Numbered from the stretch's first letter, positions 9,406-18,665 are shown. The stretch: 64,000 bases of DNA from Nitratidesulfovibrio termitidis HI1 (GCF_000504305.1 NZ_KI632512.1:3162304-3226303); one strand, 5' to 3'. Notes: generated by a model from the letters alone, not told the origin. A program made the numbers and translations.

Positions 9406-10011
9406 ATGAGACGCTTTCTGCTGATGCTGCTCGTGGTGGCGCTGCCCCTCGGCCTCGTGGGCTGCGGCGAATACGGCAAGGTGGACCAGGGCCGGGTGAT
9501 CGCATACGACAAGAACGCGAAAACCGTCACCCTGATCCAGGACAAGGCCATGGAGCCGCTGAACCCGGACTACTCCATCCTGCCTCCGCATACCTACAAG
9601 CTGCCCACCGACCCCGCCGAAATGGGTCCGGAACCCCGGGCCGGGCAGCGCATGAAGCTGGATACCAAGGCCAACATCATCCGCATCTTCAACACCAAGA
9701 CCCAGGCGTTCGAAGACATCGCGTTCAAGATGGTGGACCTGCAGGAGAACATCGACCGCAACCATCCGCTGGTGTTCGACAAGGCCACGGAAACCGCCAA
9801 GAAGTTCCCCATGGTGGACCGCGACAAGAAGACCGTGACCATCTACTCCGGTCGCCAGAAGATGCTGTGCACCATCTCGCTGCCTGACGAATACTTCGCC
9901 CTGCCCGATGCCACCTGGGATGCCGGCGACGAAGTGCGCGTGTACTACAAGGCCGAGGGCGTGTCCCTGCGCTTCATGAACATCTCCAGAACCGACATCT
10001 TCAAGAAGTAG
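9406..10011 (+). CDS. Putative lipoprotein of the TauE operon
   Basis: 201-residue lipoprotein: signal peptide with lipobox LVGC (cysteine at about residue 20) followed by a mixed alpha/beta region without recognised enzymatic motif. It resembles a lipoprotein family with no known function seen in Desulfovibrio (possibly DUF4881; from memory, not checked). AGAAGGAG lies just upstream of the ATG. It sits 28 bp behind the TauE/SafE permease and probably acts at the periplasmic face with it. Confidence 0.75.
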   Translation: MRRFLLMLLVVALPLGLVGCGEYGKVDQGRVIAYDKNAKTVTLIQDKAMEPLNPDYSILPPHTYKLPTDPAEMGPEPRAGQRMKLDTKANIIRIFNTKTQAFEDIAFKMVDLQENIDRNHPLVFDKATETAKKFPMVDRDKKTVTIYSGRQKMLCTISLPDEYFALPDATWDAGDEVRVYYKAEGVSLRFMNISRTDIFKK

Positions 10012-10146
10012 CCTGACGGCGGCGGGGCCGGACACGGTCCCGCCGCTTCCTCCCCTTCCGCCCCGCCACCCACCCCACGGGGAGCGCTGATGGCGGGCCG
10101 GAACGGGCGGAAGAAGCCCGAGGACAACATGACAAGGAGCGACACC

Positions 10147-10371
10147 GTGGAAGACCAGATGGATTACGCAACCACCGTGGCCCACAAGCTGCTGGTACTG
10201 ACCATGAACCTGCTGGCCATCGCGGCGGTGTGCGCGGGCATGTACCGCGCCTCGTTCGTGCCGGACGAGTTCACCCCGGTGTTCTTCAAGACCTTCTTCG
10301 CGGTGCTGGCGCCTTCGCTGGTGCTGGGCTGGTGCGCCAAGCGCTGGCTGCGCGCACGGGGCCAGGCGTGA
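10147..10371 (+). CDS. Small membrane protein
   Basis: 74-residue protein with two hydrophobic segments (LLVLTMNLLAIAAVCAGMY and FFAVLAPSLVLGW). The GTG at 10147 is preferred because AAGGAG is 7 bp upstream; an ATG at 10129 is possible and would add six residues. Its stop codon overlaps the GTG start of the next gene, so the two are translationally coupled. Function unknown; operon position ties it to the TauE/SafE system. Confidence 0.65.
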   Translation: MEDQMDYATTVAHKLLVLTMNLLAIAAVCAGMYRASFVPDEFTPVFFKTFFAVLAPSLVLGWCAKRWLRARGQA

Positions 10372-11189
10372 CCGGATCGGTACACCTGGCGCGCCTGCAC
10401 CAGCGTTCCGGGCGGGTGGCGCTGCTGCTGCTGCTGGTCTGCGCGCTCAGTCTCGTGGACGGGCTGGTGGGCAGGATGCAGCAGGGCTTCAACCGCACCG
10501 ACGCGCTGCCCGGCGGCGAATATCCGGTCAGCGGGCCGTTGCCGCCCCGTACCGAAGCCATCGAGGACATGGTCATCGAGGGCGGCACGGATGACAGGCA
10601 GGTGCGCCTTGTGCCCTACGAAATCTATTCCGGCTACTGGCTGGGCGGAAAGATGTGGCGCGGCGCCATCAAGGTGGGGGCCAGCCCCGCCTCGGGCGAA
10701 TACGTCATTCGCGTGCACGACAAGTACGGAGAAAAGCAGAACCCCACCCTGATCTTTGCGGTGGTGGTGTGGCCCGACGAGGCCACCATGAAGGCCAATT
10801 CTCCGGAACGGCTCACCCGCTGGTTCGGCGTCAGCGCCTTTGGCCTGTCCGCGCTGGTGCTGCCCTTCGCCCTGCTGGCGGGGTTCGGCAACTTCATGCT
10901 GGGCCGGGCCTGGAACCGGGCGCTGCTGGCCGAGCGCAGCGCGGAAATCTACAAGCTGCTGCCCGCGCCGGACGGCGGCGGCAAGGACGTTACCTTCGGG
11001 CTTGGCGTGCAGCACGGGGCCAGCCCCGGCATGCGCTGCCGCATCAGCCGTCCGGACGGCACGCCCGTGGGCGAGGCCCGGGTGGTGGAATGCACGGCGC
11101 GCGATTGCGTGGCCCGCATACCGCATGGCCTGAACGTGCAACCCGGCGACGTGGTGACCCTGCCCGACATCGTGGCTCCGCCCGTATAA
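10368..11189 (+). CDS. Membrane protein of unknown function
   Basis: 273-residue protein starting with GTG at 10368, overlapping the stop of the preceding gene by 4 bp. It has an N-terminal membrane anchor (VALLLLLVCALSLVDGLV), a periplasmic-looking stretch of about 140 residues, and a second TM segment (VSAFGLSALVLPFALLAGF) followed by a cytoplasmic tail with two Cys residues. I do not recognise the family. The start is chosen because there is no ATG in the coupled frame near a ribosome binding site. Confidence 0.65.
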   Translation: MTGSVHLARLHQRSGRVALLLLLVCALSLVDGLVGRMQQGFNRTDALPGGEYPVSGPLPPRTEAIEDMVIEGGTDDRQVRLVPYEIYSGYWLGGKMWRGAIKVGASPASGEYVIRVHDKYGEKQNPTLIFAVVVWPDEATMKANSPERLTRWFGVSAFGLSALVLPFALLAGFGNFMLGRAWNRALLAERSAEIYKLLPAPDGGGKDVTFGLGVQHGASPGMRCRISRPDGTPVGEARVVECTARDCVARIPHGLNVQPGDVVTLPDIVAPPV

Positions 11190-11250
11190 ACCCGCGCGCG
11201 TGAACTCGGGAGTGGCGTTTGCCGGATTGGCAGGGCTGGCGCGTTGGCAG

Positions 11251-11274
11251 ACTGACGGACTGACGGACTGACGG
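11251..11274. repeat. Three 8-bp tandem repeats
   Basis: ACTGACGG occurs three times in a row in the spacer before the response regulator gene; no clear function. Confidence 0.7.
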
Positions 11275-11310
11275 AACTGGTGGGACTGGCGGGAAGGCCC
11301 GGAGGAGAGC

Positions 11311-11721
11311 ATGGACTGTCCGGAATTGCTGAAAAGCTGCCGCATTCTGCTGGTGGACGACGAGGACGGCTTTCGTGATGCGCTGTTGCGCCGCATGCGC
11401 AAGCGCGGCGTGACCATGGATGGCGTGGCCAGCGGCCGGGACGCGCTGGATTGGCTGGCCCGCCAGACGGTGGACGTGGTGATCCTGGACATCCAGCTGG
11501 GCGACATGGATGGCCGCGACGTGCTGCGCGAAATCCGCAAGTCCGGCGGTGAAGACCCGGCGGTGATCATCCTGAGCGGGCACGCTTACACGGATATCGC
11601 CCTGGACGCCATGCGCGCCGGGGCCAGCGACTACCTGCTCAAGCCCTGCCCGGTGGAAGAGTTGCTGGAGCGCATCGAGACCGCGTTCGAGCAGGTGTTG
11701 GAGCGCCGCGCCGCGCAGTGA
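11311..11721 (+). CDS. Single-domain response regulator
   Basis: 136-residue receiver domain with no output domain. Conserved features: ILLVDDEDGF acidic pocket (residues about 13-21), phospho-acceptor Asp in VVILDIQLGDMDG near residue 58, Ser/Thr in VIILSGHA and Lys in DYLLKPCP. GGAGG lies upstream of the ATG. It follows the TauE operon in the same direction after 120 bp, so it may be its last member. A partner kinase is not adjacent. The stop codon is at the very edge of an inverted-repeat element. Confidence 0.88.
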   Translation: MDCPELLKSCRILLVDDEDGFRDALLRRMRKRGVTMDGVASGRDALDWLARQTVDVVILDIQLGDMDGRDVLREIRKSGGEDPAVIILSGHAYTDIALDAMRAGASDYLLKPCPVEELLERIETAFEQVLERRAAQ

Positions 11722-11918
11722 GGGCTGTTTCCCAATGGTCTTTCCGCCTGCTGGCTTCGTCAAGCTTCGCCCAGCATTTCAGTCGAATACGATAAGAGTA
11801 CGCGCTGCGGTCGCCATCCGTAAGGCTCGCAAGCTCGCCTGACGGCTGCCGCACTCCCTCATGCCAGGCTTGCTTTCCTTGCCAGCAAACGGAAATCCTG
11901 CTTGGGAAAACAGCCCTC
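11720..11918. repeat. MITE-like element with long imperfect terminal inverted repeats
   Basis: The ends GAGGGCTGTTTCCCA (11720-11734) and TGGGAAAACAGCCCTC (11903-11918) are inverted copies with one extra base. The similarity continues inwards (TTTCCGCCTGCTGGC against GCCAGCAAACGGAAA), giving arms of about 40 bp. No coding capacity. The centre (11812-11851) holds a copy of a REP-like hairpin that also occurs near 63.2 and 63.3 kb. Non-autonomous mobile origin is inferred. Confidence 0.6.
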
Positions 11919-12036
11919 AAGAGCCAAGAGCGAGCGGAACAAACGGCAAGCGTGGGAGTGAATTTTGCCGGGCAATCCCGGCACGGCGTGCACCCGCCGC
12001 AAGTGTCCCACGACAGCATACGCCCATCCCCCTCGC

Positions 12037-12080
12037 AGTCCGGGGCGGAACCTTCGCAGCAGACGGTTCCGCCCCGGACT
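12037..12080. repeat. Perfect 16-bp inverted repeat
   Basis: AGTCCGGGGCGGAACC and its exact complement with a 12-nt loop. No T run follows, so it is either a repeat hairpin or a weak terminator in the space between the receiver gene and the methyltransferase. Confidence 0.6.
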
Positions 12081-12241
12081 CACGTTGTGGGGGGAAATGG
12101 CGCAGGAAAAGGCCCTGCCAGCAGGCACGGGCAGCGGCCTCGGATGGGGCAGGTGACGTTTTGGATGGAGGCGGGGCGTGGATGCGGGAAGGGGATGGCC
12201 CCAGGGCGCGGATGCTGGTCAGGGCGCGGCAACGGCCCGCG

Positions 12242-13174
12242 TCAGTCGCGCAGCAGCACCCAGGTCAGCTCGTGCTTGTTGTGGGCCAAGTGCAGCAGGC
12301 GCGACCCCGGCACGGCCGCAAAGGCACGGGCCGTGGCGTGGTCCGTCTCTGCCTGGAACTTCAGGGTGCACACGAAGTTGCGGCACTGGCCCAGTTCCAG
12401 CCAACGGCCCACGGTGGCCAGCAGCCTGTCGGGGTAGCAGATCACGTCCGAGAACAGCCAGTCCACGGCCCCGGCGTGGCGCGGGTCCAGCCCGAAGGCG
12501 CTGCCGGTACAGAAGTTCACGTTGGGGTGGGCGGCGATGTGCGGAGCGATGTCCGCCTTGTCCACGCTGAACACGCGCGCCCCCAGTTCCGCCAGCACCC
12601 AGGTCCATCCGCCGGGGCAGCTGCCCAGGTCCAGACACAGTTCGCCGGGGCCGGGGCGTTTGCCGATGAGCGTGAACAATTCCCACAGCTTCAGGTAGGC
12701 GCGGGTGGGCGGCACGGTGCGGTTTTCCTCGAAGCGGGGTTCGCCGTCGGGGAAGGGGCTGGTGCAGCGGGCGGATGCCAGCACCAGGTCCGGCTCCCAC
12801 AGGGTCCATGAACCCAGCGGGGCGGTGGGCGGCGCATCGCCGAATGCCACGGGCCGGGCGGCCACGCGGGGCAGTTGTTCCTGAATCAGCGCGGCCCGGC
12901 GGTGGTGCCCGGTGGCGTGCAGATGCCAGTTGCGCTGGATGGCCTTCAGCTTGCGGGCCGCATCGCCGATGGAGGCCACGGGGATGGCCACGGGCTCCAG
13001 CCAGACGTTCTGCGCCCATGCCGCAGGACGGGGCGGACCTTCGGCCACCACCAGCCTGTCGCGCACCTCCAGCACGCGCGCGCCATGCAGGTCCTCGAGC
13101 TCGTGGACGAGGTCGTCGGTGAACCCGGCGGCGGCGACATAGATGGTGCGGTCGTCAAGGTGGGGGGCGGTCAT
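12242..13174 (-). CDS. RlmM-like SAM-dependent RNA 2'-O-methyltransferase
   Basis: 310-residue protein resembling RlmM, the enzyme that 2'-O-methylates C2498 of 23S rRNA. The C-terminal Rossmann/FtsJ-type domain has the SAM site LCLDLGSCPGGWTWVLAELG near residues 190-210, acidic VFSVDKAD, and DWLFSDVICYPDR. The catalytic Lys candidates are in PTRAYLKLWE and VCTLKFQ, which fits the K-D-K-type tetrad of this class. The N-terminal 150 residues would be the THUMP-like part. The start at 13174 (MTAPHLDD) has AGGGA upstream; a longer reading frame has no ribosome site. Substrate is inferred from the family. Confidence 0.8.
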   Translation of the reverse strand: MTAPHLDDRTIYVAAAGFTDDLVHELEDLHGARVLEVRDRLVVAEGPPRPAAWAQNVWLEPVAIPVASIGDAARKLKAIQRNWHLHATGHHRRAALIQEQLPRVAARPVAFGDAPPTAPLGSWTLWEPDLVLASARCTSPFPDGEPRFEENRTVPPTRAYLKLWELFTLIGKRPGPGELCLDLGSCPGGWTWVLAELGARVFSVDKADIAPHIAAHPNVNFCTGSAFGLDPRHAGAVDWLFSDVICYPDRLLATVGRWLELGQCRNFVCTLKFQAETDHATARAFAAVPGSRLLHLAHNKHELTWVLLRD

Positions 13175-13403
13175 GTTCGTGTCCCTGCGAAGGTGAAGGC
13201 GGTATGGGGGTGCGGCGGCGTGGGCGTGCCTGTAGCGCGGCGCGGCCCATATGGCAAGGGCGGCCCGCCCGGCCATCCGTGGGCGTCTCCGCGTCTGCAC
13301 CACCGTGCTTGCACCCGGCCCCGCAATGCCTGTACAGGGCAGTATCGTCGCAACTTCGCATCCATTGTCATAACCCGCTGCCGGAACAGCCACCGGAATC
13401 GTC

Positions 13404-14378
13404 ATGCCTCCGCCCAACCGCCATTCCGACGGCGCGCCCTCCCCGCGCCTTCCCGTGTCTGCCTCTGTGTCTGGCTGCGTGCCCGTTGGCGCATATGGCC
13501 GCCGCCTGGCGGCCCTGTGCCCATTGTTGGTGCTGCTGCTGCCCTTTCTGGCGGGCGTGGGGCTGACGGCGGTCCAGTCGCTGGGATGGCTGCTGCCGAT
13601 CCAGTACCTGCCGGAACAGGCCGCGCAGGGGCTTTCCGCGCCGGACACCCTGGCGGGGTGGCGGCAGCTGGCGCAGCCGCACATGGCGGGTTCGCTGCTG
13701 CTGGGGCTGCGCGTGGCCGGGGCGGCGGCCCTGCTTTCCGTGGCGGGGGGCGCGCTGCTGGCCTACGGGGTGTGGCGGTTGCCCGCCCGCATGCAACTGG
13801 CGGCGCTGGTGTTCCGGGTGCCGCTGGTGCTGCCGCACATCGTGGTGGCCTTTCTGGCCATCGTGTTCTGGAGCCGTTCCGGTCTGGTGTCCGCCGCGCT
13901 GCATCAGGCCGGGATCATCGGCGGACAGGCGCAGTTTCCCGCGCTGCTCTGGGGCGGCGACGGCATGGGCATGGTGCTGGCCTACACCTACAAGGAACTG
14001 CCCTTCGTCATGCTGCTGGCCGTGGCCTCGTTGCGGCGGCTGGACCCGCGCCTGATCGAGACGGCCCGCATGCTGGGGGCCGGGCGTTGGGCCGTGCTGC
14101 GTGACGTGGTGGTGCCGCACCTTGTCCCGGTGCTGCATGCCTCGTTCCTGATCCTGTTCCTGTATGCCTTCGGCGCGGTGGAAATTCCCCTGCTGCTGGG
14201 CGAATCCACCCCGGCCATGCCGGGGGTGGCGGCCTACGACCTGTACTTCCTGCGATCGCTGGAAGACCGCCCCGCAGCCGCCGCCCTGCTGACCCTGTTG
14301 CTGCTGTGCTGCGCCGGGTTCGTGGCGGCCTACGTGCGGTTGGTGGCGGGCCTGCGCGGACGGGAGCGCCAGTTGTGA
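13404..14378 (+). CDS. ABC transporter permease (first of pair)
   Basis: 324-residue inner-membrane permease of the binding-protein-dependent type. The EAA-type cytoplasmic loop reads IETARMLGAGRWAVLRDVV near residues 218-236. Six or so hydrophobic segments are visible, beginning at LCPLLVLLLPFLAGVGL. It overlaps the second permease by 4 bp. The pair resembles permeases for iron, thiamine, or small organic substrates; no solute-binding protein or ATPase is next to it, so the substrate cannot be named. Confidence 0.85.
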   Translation: MPPPNRHSDGAPSPRLPVSASVSGCVPVGAYGRRLAALCPLLVLLLPFLAGVGLTAVQSLGWLLPIQYLPEQAAQGLSAPDTLAGWRQLAQPHMAGSLLLGLRVAGAAALLSVAGGALLAYGVWRLPARMQLAALVFRVPLVLPHIVVAFLAIVFWSRSGLVSAALHQAGIIGGQAQFPALLWGGDGMGMVLAYTYKELPFVMLLAVASLRRLDPRLIETARMLGAGRWAVLRDVVVPHLVPVLHASFLILFLYAFGAVEIPLLLGESTPAMPGVAAYDLYFLRSLEDRPAAAALLTLLLLCCAGFVAAYVRLVAGLRGRERQL

Positions 14379-15277
14379 CCCCCCGCGACGGCAACGATCG
14401 GGCCGGACTGCCGGTGGATCGGGCTGGTTCGCGCCCTGATTCGCGGCCTGATTCGCATTCGGGTGCGCTTCCGGGATCCCGCCCCGGTTCCCGCCCCGGA
14501 TCCCATATGTTCCTGACGTTGCTGTGGCTGCTGTTCGGCCTGCCGCTGCCAGTGCTGGCCCTGTGGGCCGCCGCGCCCGGCTGGGCCTGGCCCGACCTGT
14601 GGCCCGCCGCCCTTGGCGGGCGCACGGCGGCCTTCGTGCTGGCCCACCGGCAGGCCATCGCCGGGGCGCTGGCCTCGTCCACCCTATACTCGCTGGCCGT
14701 GGTGGCGGTAACCCTGTGCGCCTGCCTGGCCCCGGCGCGACTGCTGGCCTTCGGGCGGTTCCGGGGGCGCGCGGCGCTGGAGGGACTGTTGCTGGCTCCG
14801 GCCCTGCTGCCTGCCATGGGCTTTGCCCTTGGGCTGTACGGCACCCTGGTGCGCCTTGGACTGGCGGATACCCCGGCGGGCGTGGTGCTGGTGCTTTCGG
14901 TGGTGTCGTATCCGTACATGCTGCGGGCGCTGGCCTCCGGTTTCGAGACCGTGGGGCCGGACTATGGCCGGTGCGCCGCCAACCTGGGCGCCGGGCCATT
15001 GTTGCGCCTGCTGGCCGTGGAACTGCCGCTGCTGCTGCCCGCCGCCGTGGCGGGCGGGTCGGTGGTGTTTCTGGTGGCCTTTTCCGACTATTTCCTGGTG
15101 CAGCTGGTGGGCGGTGGGGTTGTTCCCTCCTTCACCGGGTACCTGTTCCCGGTGTTGCAGTCGCCGGACAGGGGGCTTGCGGCCATGCTGTCGCTGGTCT
15201 TTCTCGTGGTGCCCGTATCGCTGTTCGTGCTGGTGGAGGGGGTGGTGCTGGCCGTGTACCGGCGGCGCGGCATGTAG
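14375..15277 (+). CDS. ABC transporter permease (second of pair)
   Basis: 300-residue permease with EAA-type loop GRCAANLGAGPLLRLLAVE near residue 200 and several TM helices. GTG at 14375 overlaps the stop of the first permease, a coupled start; an ATG at 14507 (MFLTLLWLLFG) would remove a low-complexity Ser/Arg/Pro/Asp tail encoded by near-repeats at 14430-14500, and is a real alternative. It presumably pairs with the preceding permease as a heterodimer. Confidence 0.8.
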   Translation: MTPRDGNDRAGLPVDRAGSRPDSRPDSHSGALPGSRPGSRPGSHMFLTLLWLLFGLPLPVLALWAAAPGWAWPDLWPAALGGRTAAFVLAHRQAIAGALASSTLYSLAVVAVTLCACLAPARLLAFGRFRGRAALEGLLLAPALLPAMGFALGLYGTLVRLGLADTPAGVVLVLSVVSYPYMLRALASGFETVGPDYGRCAANLGAGPLLRLLAVELPLLLPAAVAGGSVVFLVAFSDYFLVQLVGGGVVPSFTGYLFPVLQSPDRGLAAMLSLVFLVVPVSLFVLVEGVVLAVYRRRGM

Positions 15278-15478
15278 GGGGGGAGCGCGGAAACGGAAAG
15301 TGATGCCTTGCCGACGTCATTGCGCGTGCAATCCTTGTCGTGGCGTGGTATGCTGCATCATGGGCCTGTACTCGCCGTTCTGGACGGGGAGTGTGTCCCC
15401 CTGCAAAGGGGATCACCACGGGCGCAAGAGTCCGGGGCGGCGCGGATGACGGCATGAATCGGGCCGCAAGGGGGGCGT

Positions 15479-18469
15479 ATGGATTTCATCAACATCGGCG
15501 AACGGACACGGAACCGTTGGCAGCAGTCGCTGGACACCCTGGCGCGGCTGCTGGGCATTCGGGCGGCGGCCATCATGCGGCGGCACCCGGGGGGGCTGTC
15601 GGTGCTGTTGTCCAGCAACACGGCGGGCAACCCGCTGTTGCCGGGCATGCGCATCGCCACCATGGCAGGCGGCACGTACTGCGACGCGGTCATCGAGGCG
15701 GGACAGCCGGTCTACGTGCAGAACGCCCTGGACGACCCGCGCTGGCGCGACAGCCCCATGGTGCAGGCGGGCTTTGTCGCGTATCTGGGCTATCCCCTGC
15801 TGCTGCCCGACGGGCAGCTGTACGGCACGCTGTGCCTGCTGGAGACGCGCCAGTGGCCCGTTTCGGAGGTGCACCGGGGCATAGTGGAAGATTTCCATGC
15901 CCAGGTGGAGGAAACCCTGGCCCTGGCCTACGAGAACGCCCTGTTCGGCGCGCAGCAGGACACCCTGCCTTCTGCCGCGCTGACCGTGAACACCCATGGC
16001 CAGGTGGTGCGGGTCAACCGCCGCTTTCCGAAGTTGTGGGGCATCGATGCGGATGCGCCCGGGCTGGTGGGCCGTCCGCTGGCCGAGGTGCGTACCCTGC
16101 TGGCCGACCGCTTGAGTGACCCTGCCGCCATTACCAGCGTCCTGCCCGATGGCGAGGCGGGCCCGGCGACATTTTCCGCACCAGACGCGCCGGGCGCACT
16201 GGCCGTTCCGTCGCGGATGCCGAACGGAGCAGGTGGGCACCCGGTGTTGCTGGCCGATGGCCGGGTGCTGCGGTGTACCCATCGGACCCTGCGCGGCGAG
16301 TACGGGCGGGCCTGGGGGCGTGTGTGGCTGTTCGAGGACGTCACCGCGGAAGTGCGCGGCCAGGAAGCCCTTGAGCGCAGCGAGGAACGACTGAAGCTGG
16401 CCCTGGACGCCGCCAGCGAGGCCCACTGGGACTGGAACTTCGAGACCGGCGAACTGTATTGCAGCCCCCGCTATTACGAGATGCTGGGGTACGTGCCCGG
16501 TGAATTCGAGTGTACCCATTACGCCCTGCGCGACCTGATGCACCCCGACGACCTCGGCGAGGTCACGACCGCCCTGTGCCTGCCGGACCCGGCGGTATCG
16601 GATGCGGTGACCACCTGCGGCGTGGGCCAGTTCGAGGTGCAGTTCCGCCTGCGCACCAAGGACGGCGGCTGGAAGTGGATGCTGGCGCGGGGGCGCGTGC
16701 TGGCCCGGCGCGCGGACGGTTCGCCCGCGCGGGTGGTGGGCACGCACATGGACATCTCCGCCGCAGTCAGCCAGCAGCTGGCGCTGGGCCGCAGCGAGGA
16801 ACTGTTCCGGGGCATTTTCAGCACCGCCTCGGTGGGTATCGTGCTGCTGGATCGCTTCGGCCTGCTGATGCGGGTCAACGATGCCTGCGCGTGCATGCTG
16901 GGTTATGGCGTCGACGAGATGCGCGGCCAGCACTTCAGCCGGTTCATGCACGTCGACGAAACCCCGGTGGCCGCCACCACCCTGACCAGCCTGCTGGATC
17001 GCACCCAGTCCGCCAGCCGCCTGCAACATCGCCTGCGCCACAAGAACGGCGGCTACCTGTGGACCGACATCAGCGCCTCGCCGCTGGAAGGGCCGGATGG
17101 AGAGGTGGAAGCGGCCCTGGCCATCATCGTGGACATCAACGAGCAGCGCGCGGCCCAGCAGGCCCAGGAAGACAGCGAGCGTCGCTACCGAGCCCTGTTC
17201 GAGAACGCCCAGGTGGGCATCTTTCGCACGCGCATCGCCGACGGCAGATTCCTGGAGGCCAACAGCCGGATCATCGAAATGTACGGATGGACGGACCGTG
17301 CGGAATTCATGGAAAAGATGCGCTCCACCGAATGGTACGTGGACCCGGAGGCGCGTGGCCGCATGGTGACTACGCTGCTGCGCCGGGGGGAATTCCGCAA
17401 CATGGAGGTGGAAATGCGCCGCCGCGACGACTCCACCGTGTGGTTCGAGTATTCCGGCAAGCTGGATGGCGACACCATCATCGGGGTGGCCCAGGACGTC
17501 ACGCAGCGCCGGGCGGCGGAAGCGGCGCGCCAGCGGTCCGAGGCGCACTACCGCCTGCTGTTCGAGGCCGCCGCCGACGCCATCTTCCTGCACGACACCG
17601 AGGGGCGCTTCCTGGACGTGAACGAGGTGGCCTGCCGTCGCCTGGGCTACACCCGGAGCGAACTGCTGGCCATGTCCCCGAAGAAACTGGATGCCGAGGA
17701 ATTTGCCGAGCAGGTGGAGGATCGCATCCGGCAACTGCGCGAGGAAGGGTCGCTGACCTTCGAATCGGCCCACCGCACCCGCACAGGCAGTGTCCTGCCC
17801 GTTGAAATTCACGCCAAGCTGCTCGACTTCGACGGCAAGCCCGTGGTGCTCAGCATCGCGCGGGACATCACCGACCGCAAGCGGCTGGAACAGGCCCTGA
17901 TGCGCGAGGCCACCACCGACCCGCTGACAGGTATCCGCAACCGGCGACAGTTCTTTGCGGATGCGGAGCGGGAAATGGGCCGTGCCGTGCGCTACGGCCA
18001 CCCGCTGGCCGTGCTGATGCTGGACCTGGACCGCTTCAAGCGCGTCAACGACCGCTTTGGCCACCATGCGGGTGACGCCGTGCTGCGGGGCTGCGTGCAG
18101 GCCTGCCAGCAGGCCCTGCGCGATACCGACATACTGGGTCGGTTGGGCGGCGAGGAATTCGCGGCGGTGCTGCTGGAAACGGACATGGACGATGCGCTGG
18201 CCGCCGCCGAGCGGCTGCGCCGCGCCGTGGAGGAAATGGACGTGCCGTTCAGCGGGCAGCAGTTGCGCTGCACGGTGAGCATTGGCCTGGCCCTGCGCGG
18301 GGCGGGAGACAGCGCGCTGGACGACATCCTGCGCCGGGCAGACTCCGCGCTGTATGCCGCCAAGGAAGCGGGTCGCAACCGGGTGATGCTGGCGCGCCCC
18401 GTCAACGGCGGCGTGGAGGACCAGAATCGCCGCTGGAGCAGCGGCGGGGTGCTGCGCGGCGACGGTTGA
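15479..18469 (+). CDS. GAF/multi-PAS diguanylate cyclase
   Basis: 996-residue cytoplasmic signalling protein. An N-terminal GAF-like domain (1-150) is followed by about five PAS domains (near 160, 300, 437, 565 and 685) and a C-terminal GGDEF domain from DPLTGIRNRRQFF near 814. The active site is GGEEF near 890, preceded five residues earlier by RDTD, a product-inhibition I-site, so the enzyme should make c-di-GMP with feedback control. No EAL domain and no TM segment are seen. AAGGGGG precedes the ATG. The upstream 200 bp has a hairpin-rich leader without a recognised riboswitch. Confidence 0.9.
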   Translation: MDFINIGERTRNRWQQSLDTLARLLGIRAAAIMRRHPGGLSVLLSSNTAGNPLLPGMRIATMAGGTYCDAVIEAGQPVYVQNALDDPRWRDSPMVQAGFVAYLGYPLLLPDGQLYGTLCLLETRQWPVSEVHRGIVEDFHAQVEETLALAYENALFGAQQDTLPSAALTVNTHGQVVRVNRRFPKLWGIDADAPGLVGRPLAEVRTLLADRLSDPAAITSVLPDGEAGPATFSAPDAPGALAVPSRMPNGAGGHPVLLADGRVLRCTHRTLRGEYGRAWGRVWLFEDVTAEVRGQEALERSEERLKLALDAASEAHWDWNFETGELYCSPRYYEMLGYVPGEFECTHYALRDLMHPDDLGEVTTALCLPDPAVSDAVTTCGVGQFEVQFRLRTKDGGWKWMLARGRVLARRADGSPARVVGTHMDISAAVSQQLALGRSEELFRGIFSTASVGIVLLDRFGLLMRVNDACACMLGYGVDEMRGQHFSRFMHVDETPVAATTLTSLLDRTQSASRLQHRLRHKNGGYLWTDISASPLEGPDGEVEAALAIIVDINEQRAAQQAQEDSERRYRALFENAQVGIFRTRIADGRFLEANSRIIEMYGWTDRAEFMEKMRSTEWYVDPEARGRMVTTLLRRGEFRNMEVEMRRRDDSTVWFEYSGKLDGDTIIGVAQDVTQRRAAEAARQRSEAHYRLLFEAAADAIFLHDTEGRFLDVNEVACRRLGYTRSELLAMSPKKLDAEEFAEQVEDRIRQLREEGSLTFESAHRTRTGSVLPVEIHAKLLDFDGKPVVLSIARDITDRKRLEQALMREATTDPLTGIRNRRQFFADAEREMGRAVRYGHPLAVLMLDLDRFKRVNDRFGHHAGDAVLRGCVQACQQALRDTDILGRLGGEEFAAVLLETDMDDALAAAERLRRAVEEMDVPFSGQQLRCTVSIGLALRGAGDSALDDILRRADSALYAAKEAGRNRVMLARPVNGGVEDQNRRWSSGGVLRGDG

Positions 18470-18547
18470 TAGGGGCAGGCCCTGCCCCAGCGGGGGCGGA
18501 CCCTGCACATCCGGCGCGTTGGCGAGGATGGCGAAAGAATACAGAGC

Positions 18548-18580
18548 GGGCGCTTTCCGGAGGGTTTCCGGAAGGCGCCC
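18548..18580 (+). terminator. Hairpin after the diguanylate cyclase
   Basis: GGGCGCTTTCCGGA pairs with TCCGGAAGGCGCCC across a 5-nt loop (one G-U pair). No long T run follows, so it may be a weak terminator or a bidirectional one for mltG. Confidence 0.6.
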
Positions 18581-18665
18581 GTTGCGTTGTCTGCGTTGCG
18601 GAAATGGGCTGTGTAGGCCGTGGGAATGACTGCGTCGGTCGCCGGAATGGGCCGTGGCGTGCGGA

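Noticed and set aside
13175..13684. N-terminal extension of the RlmM-like gene
   Set aside because: Adds 170 residues without homology and no ribosome binding site; the 13174 start is better.
15360..15478. Possible c-di-GMP riboswitch before the diguanylate cyclase
   Set aside because: GGGCGCAAGAGTCC loosely resembles GEMM, but the tetraloop-receptor and the conserved first stem are missing.
15413..18508. 1031-codon minus-strand frame
   Set aside because: Mirror of the diguanylate cyclase; composition rich in His/Gln/Gly typical of antisense frames.
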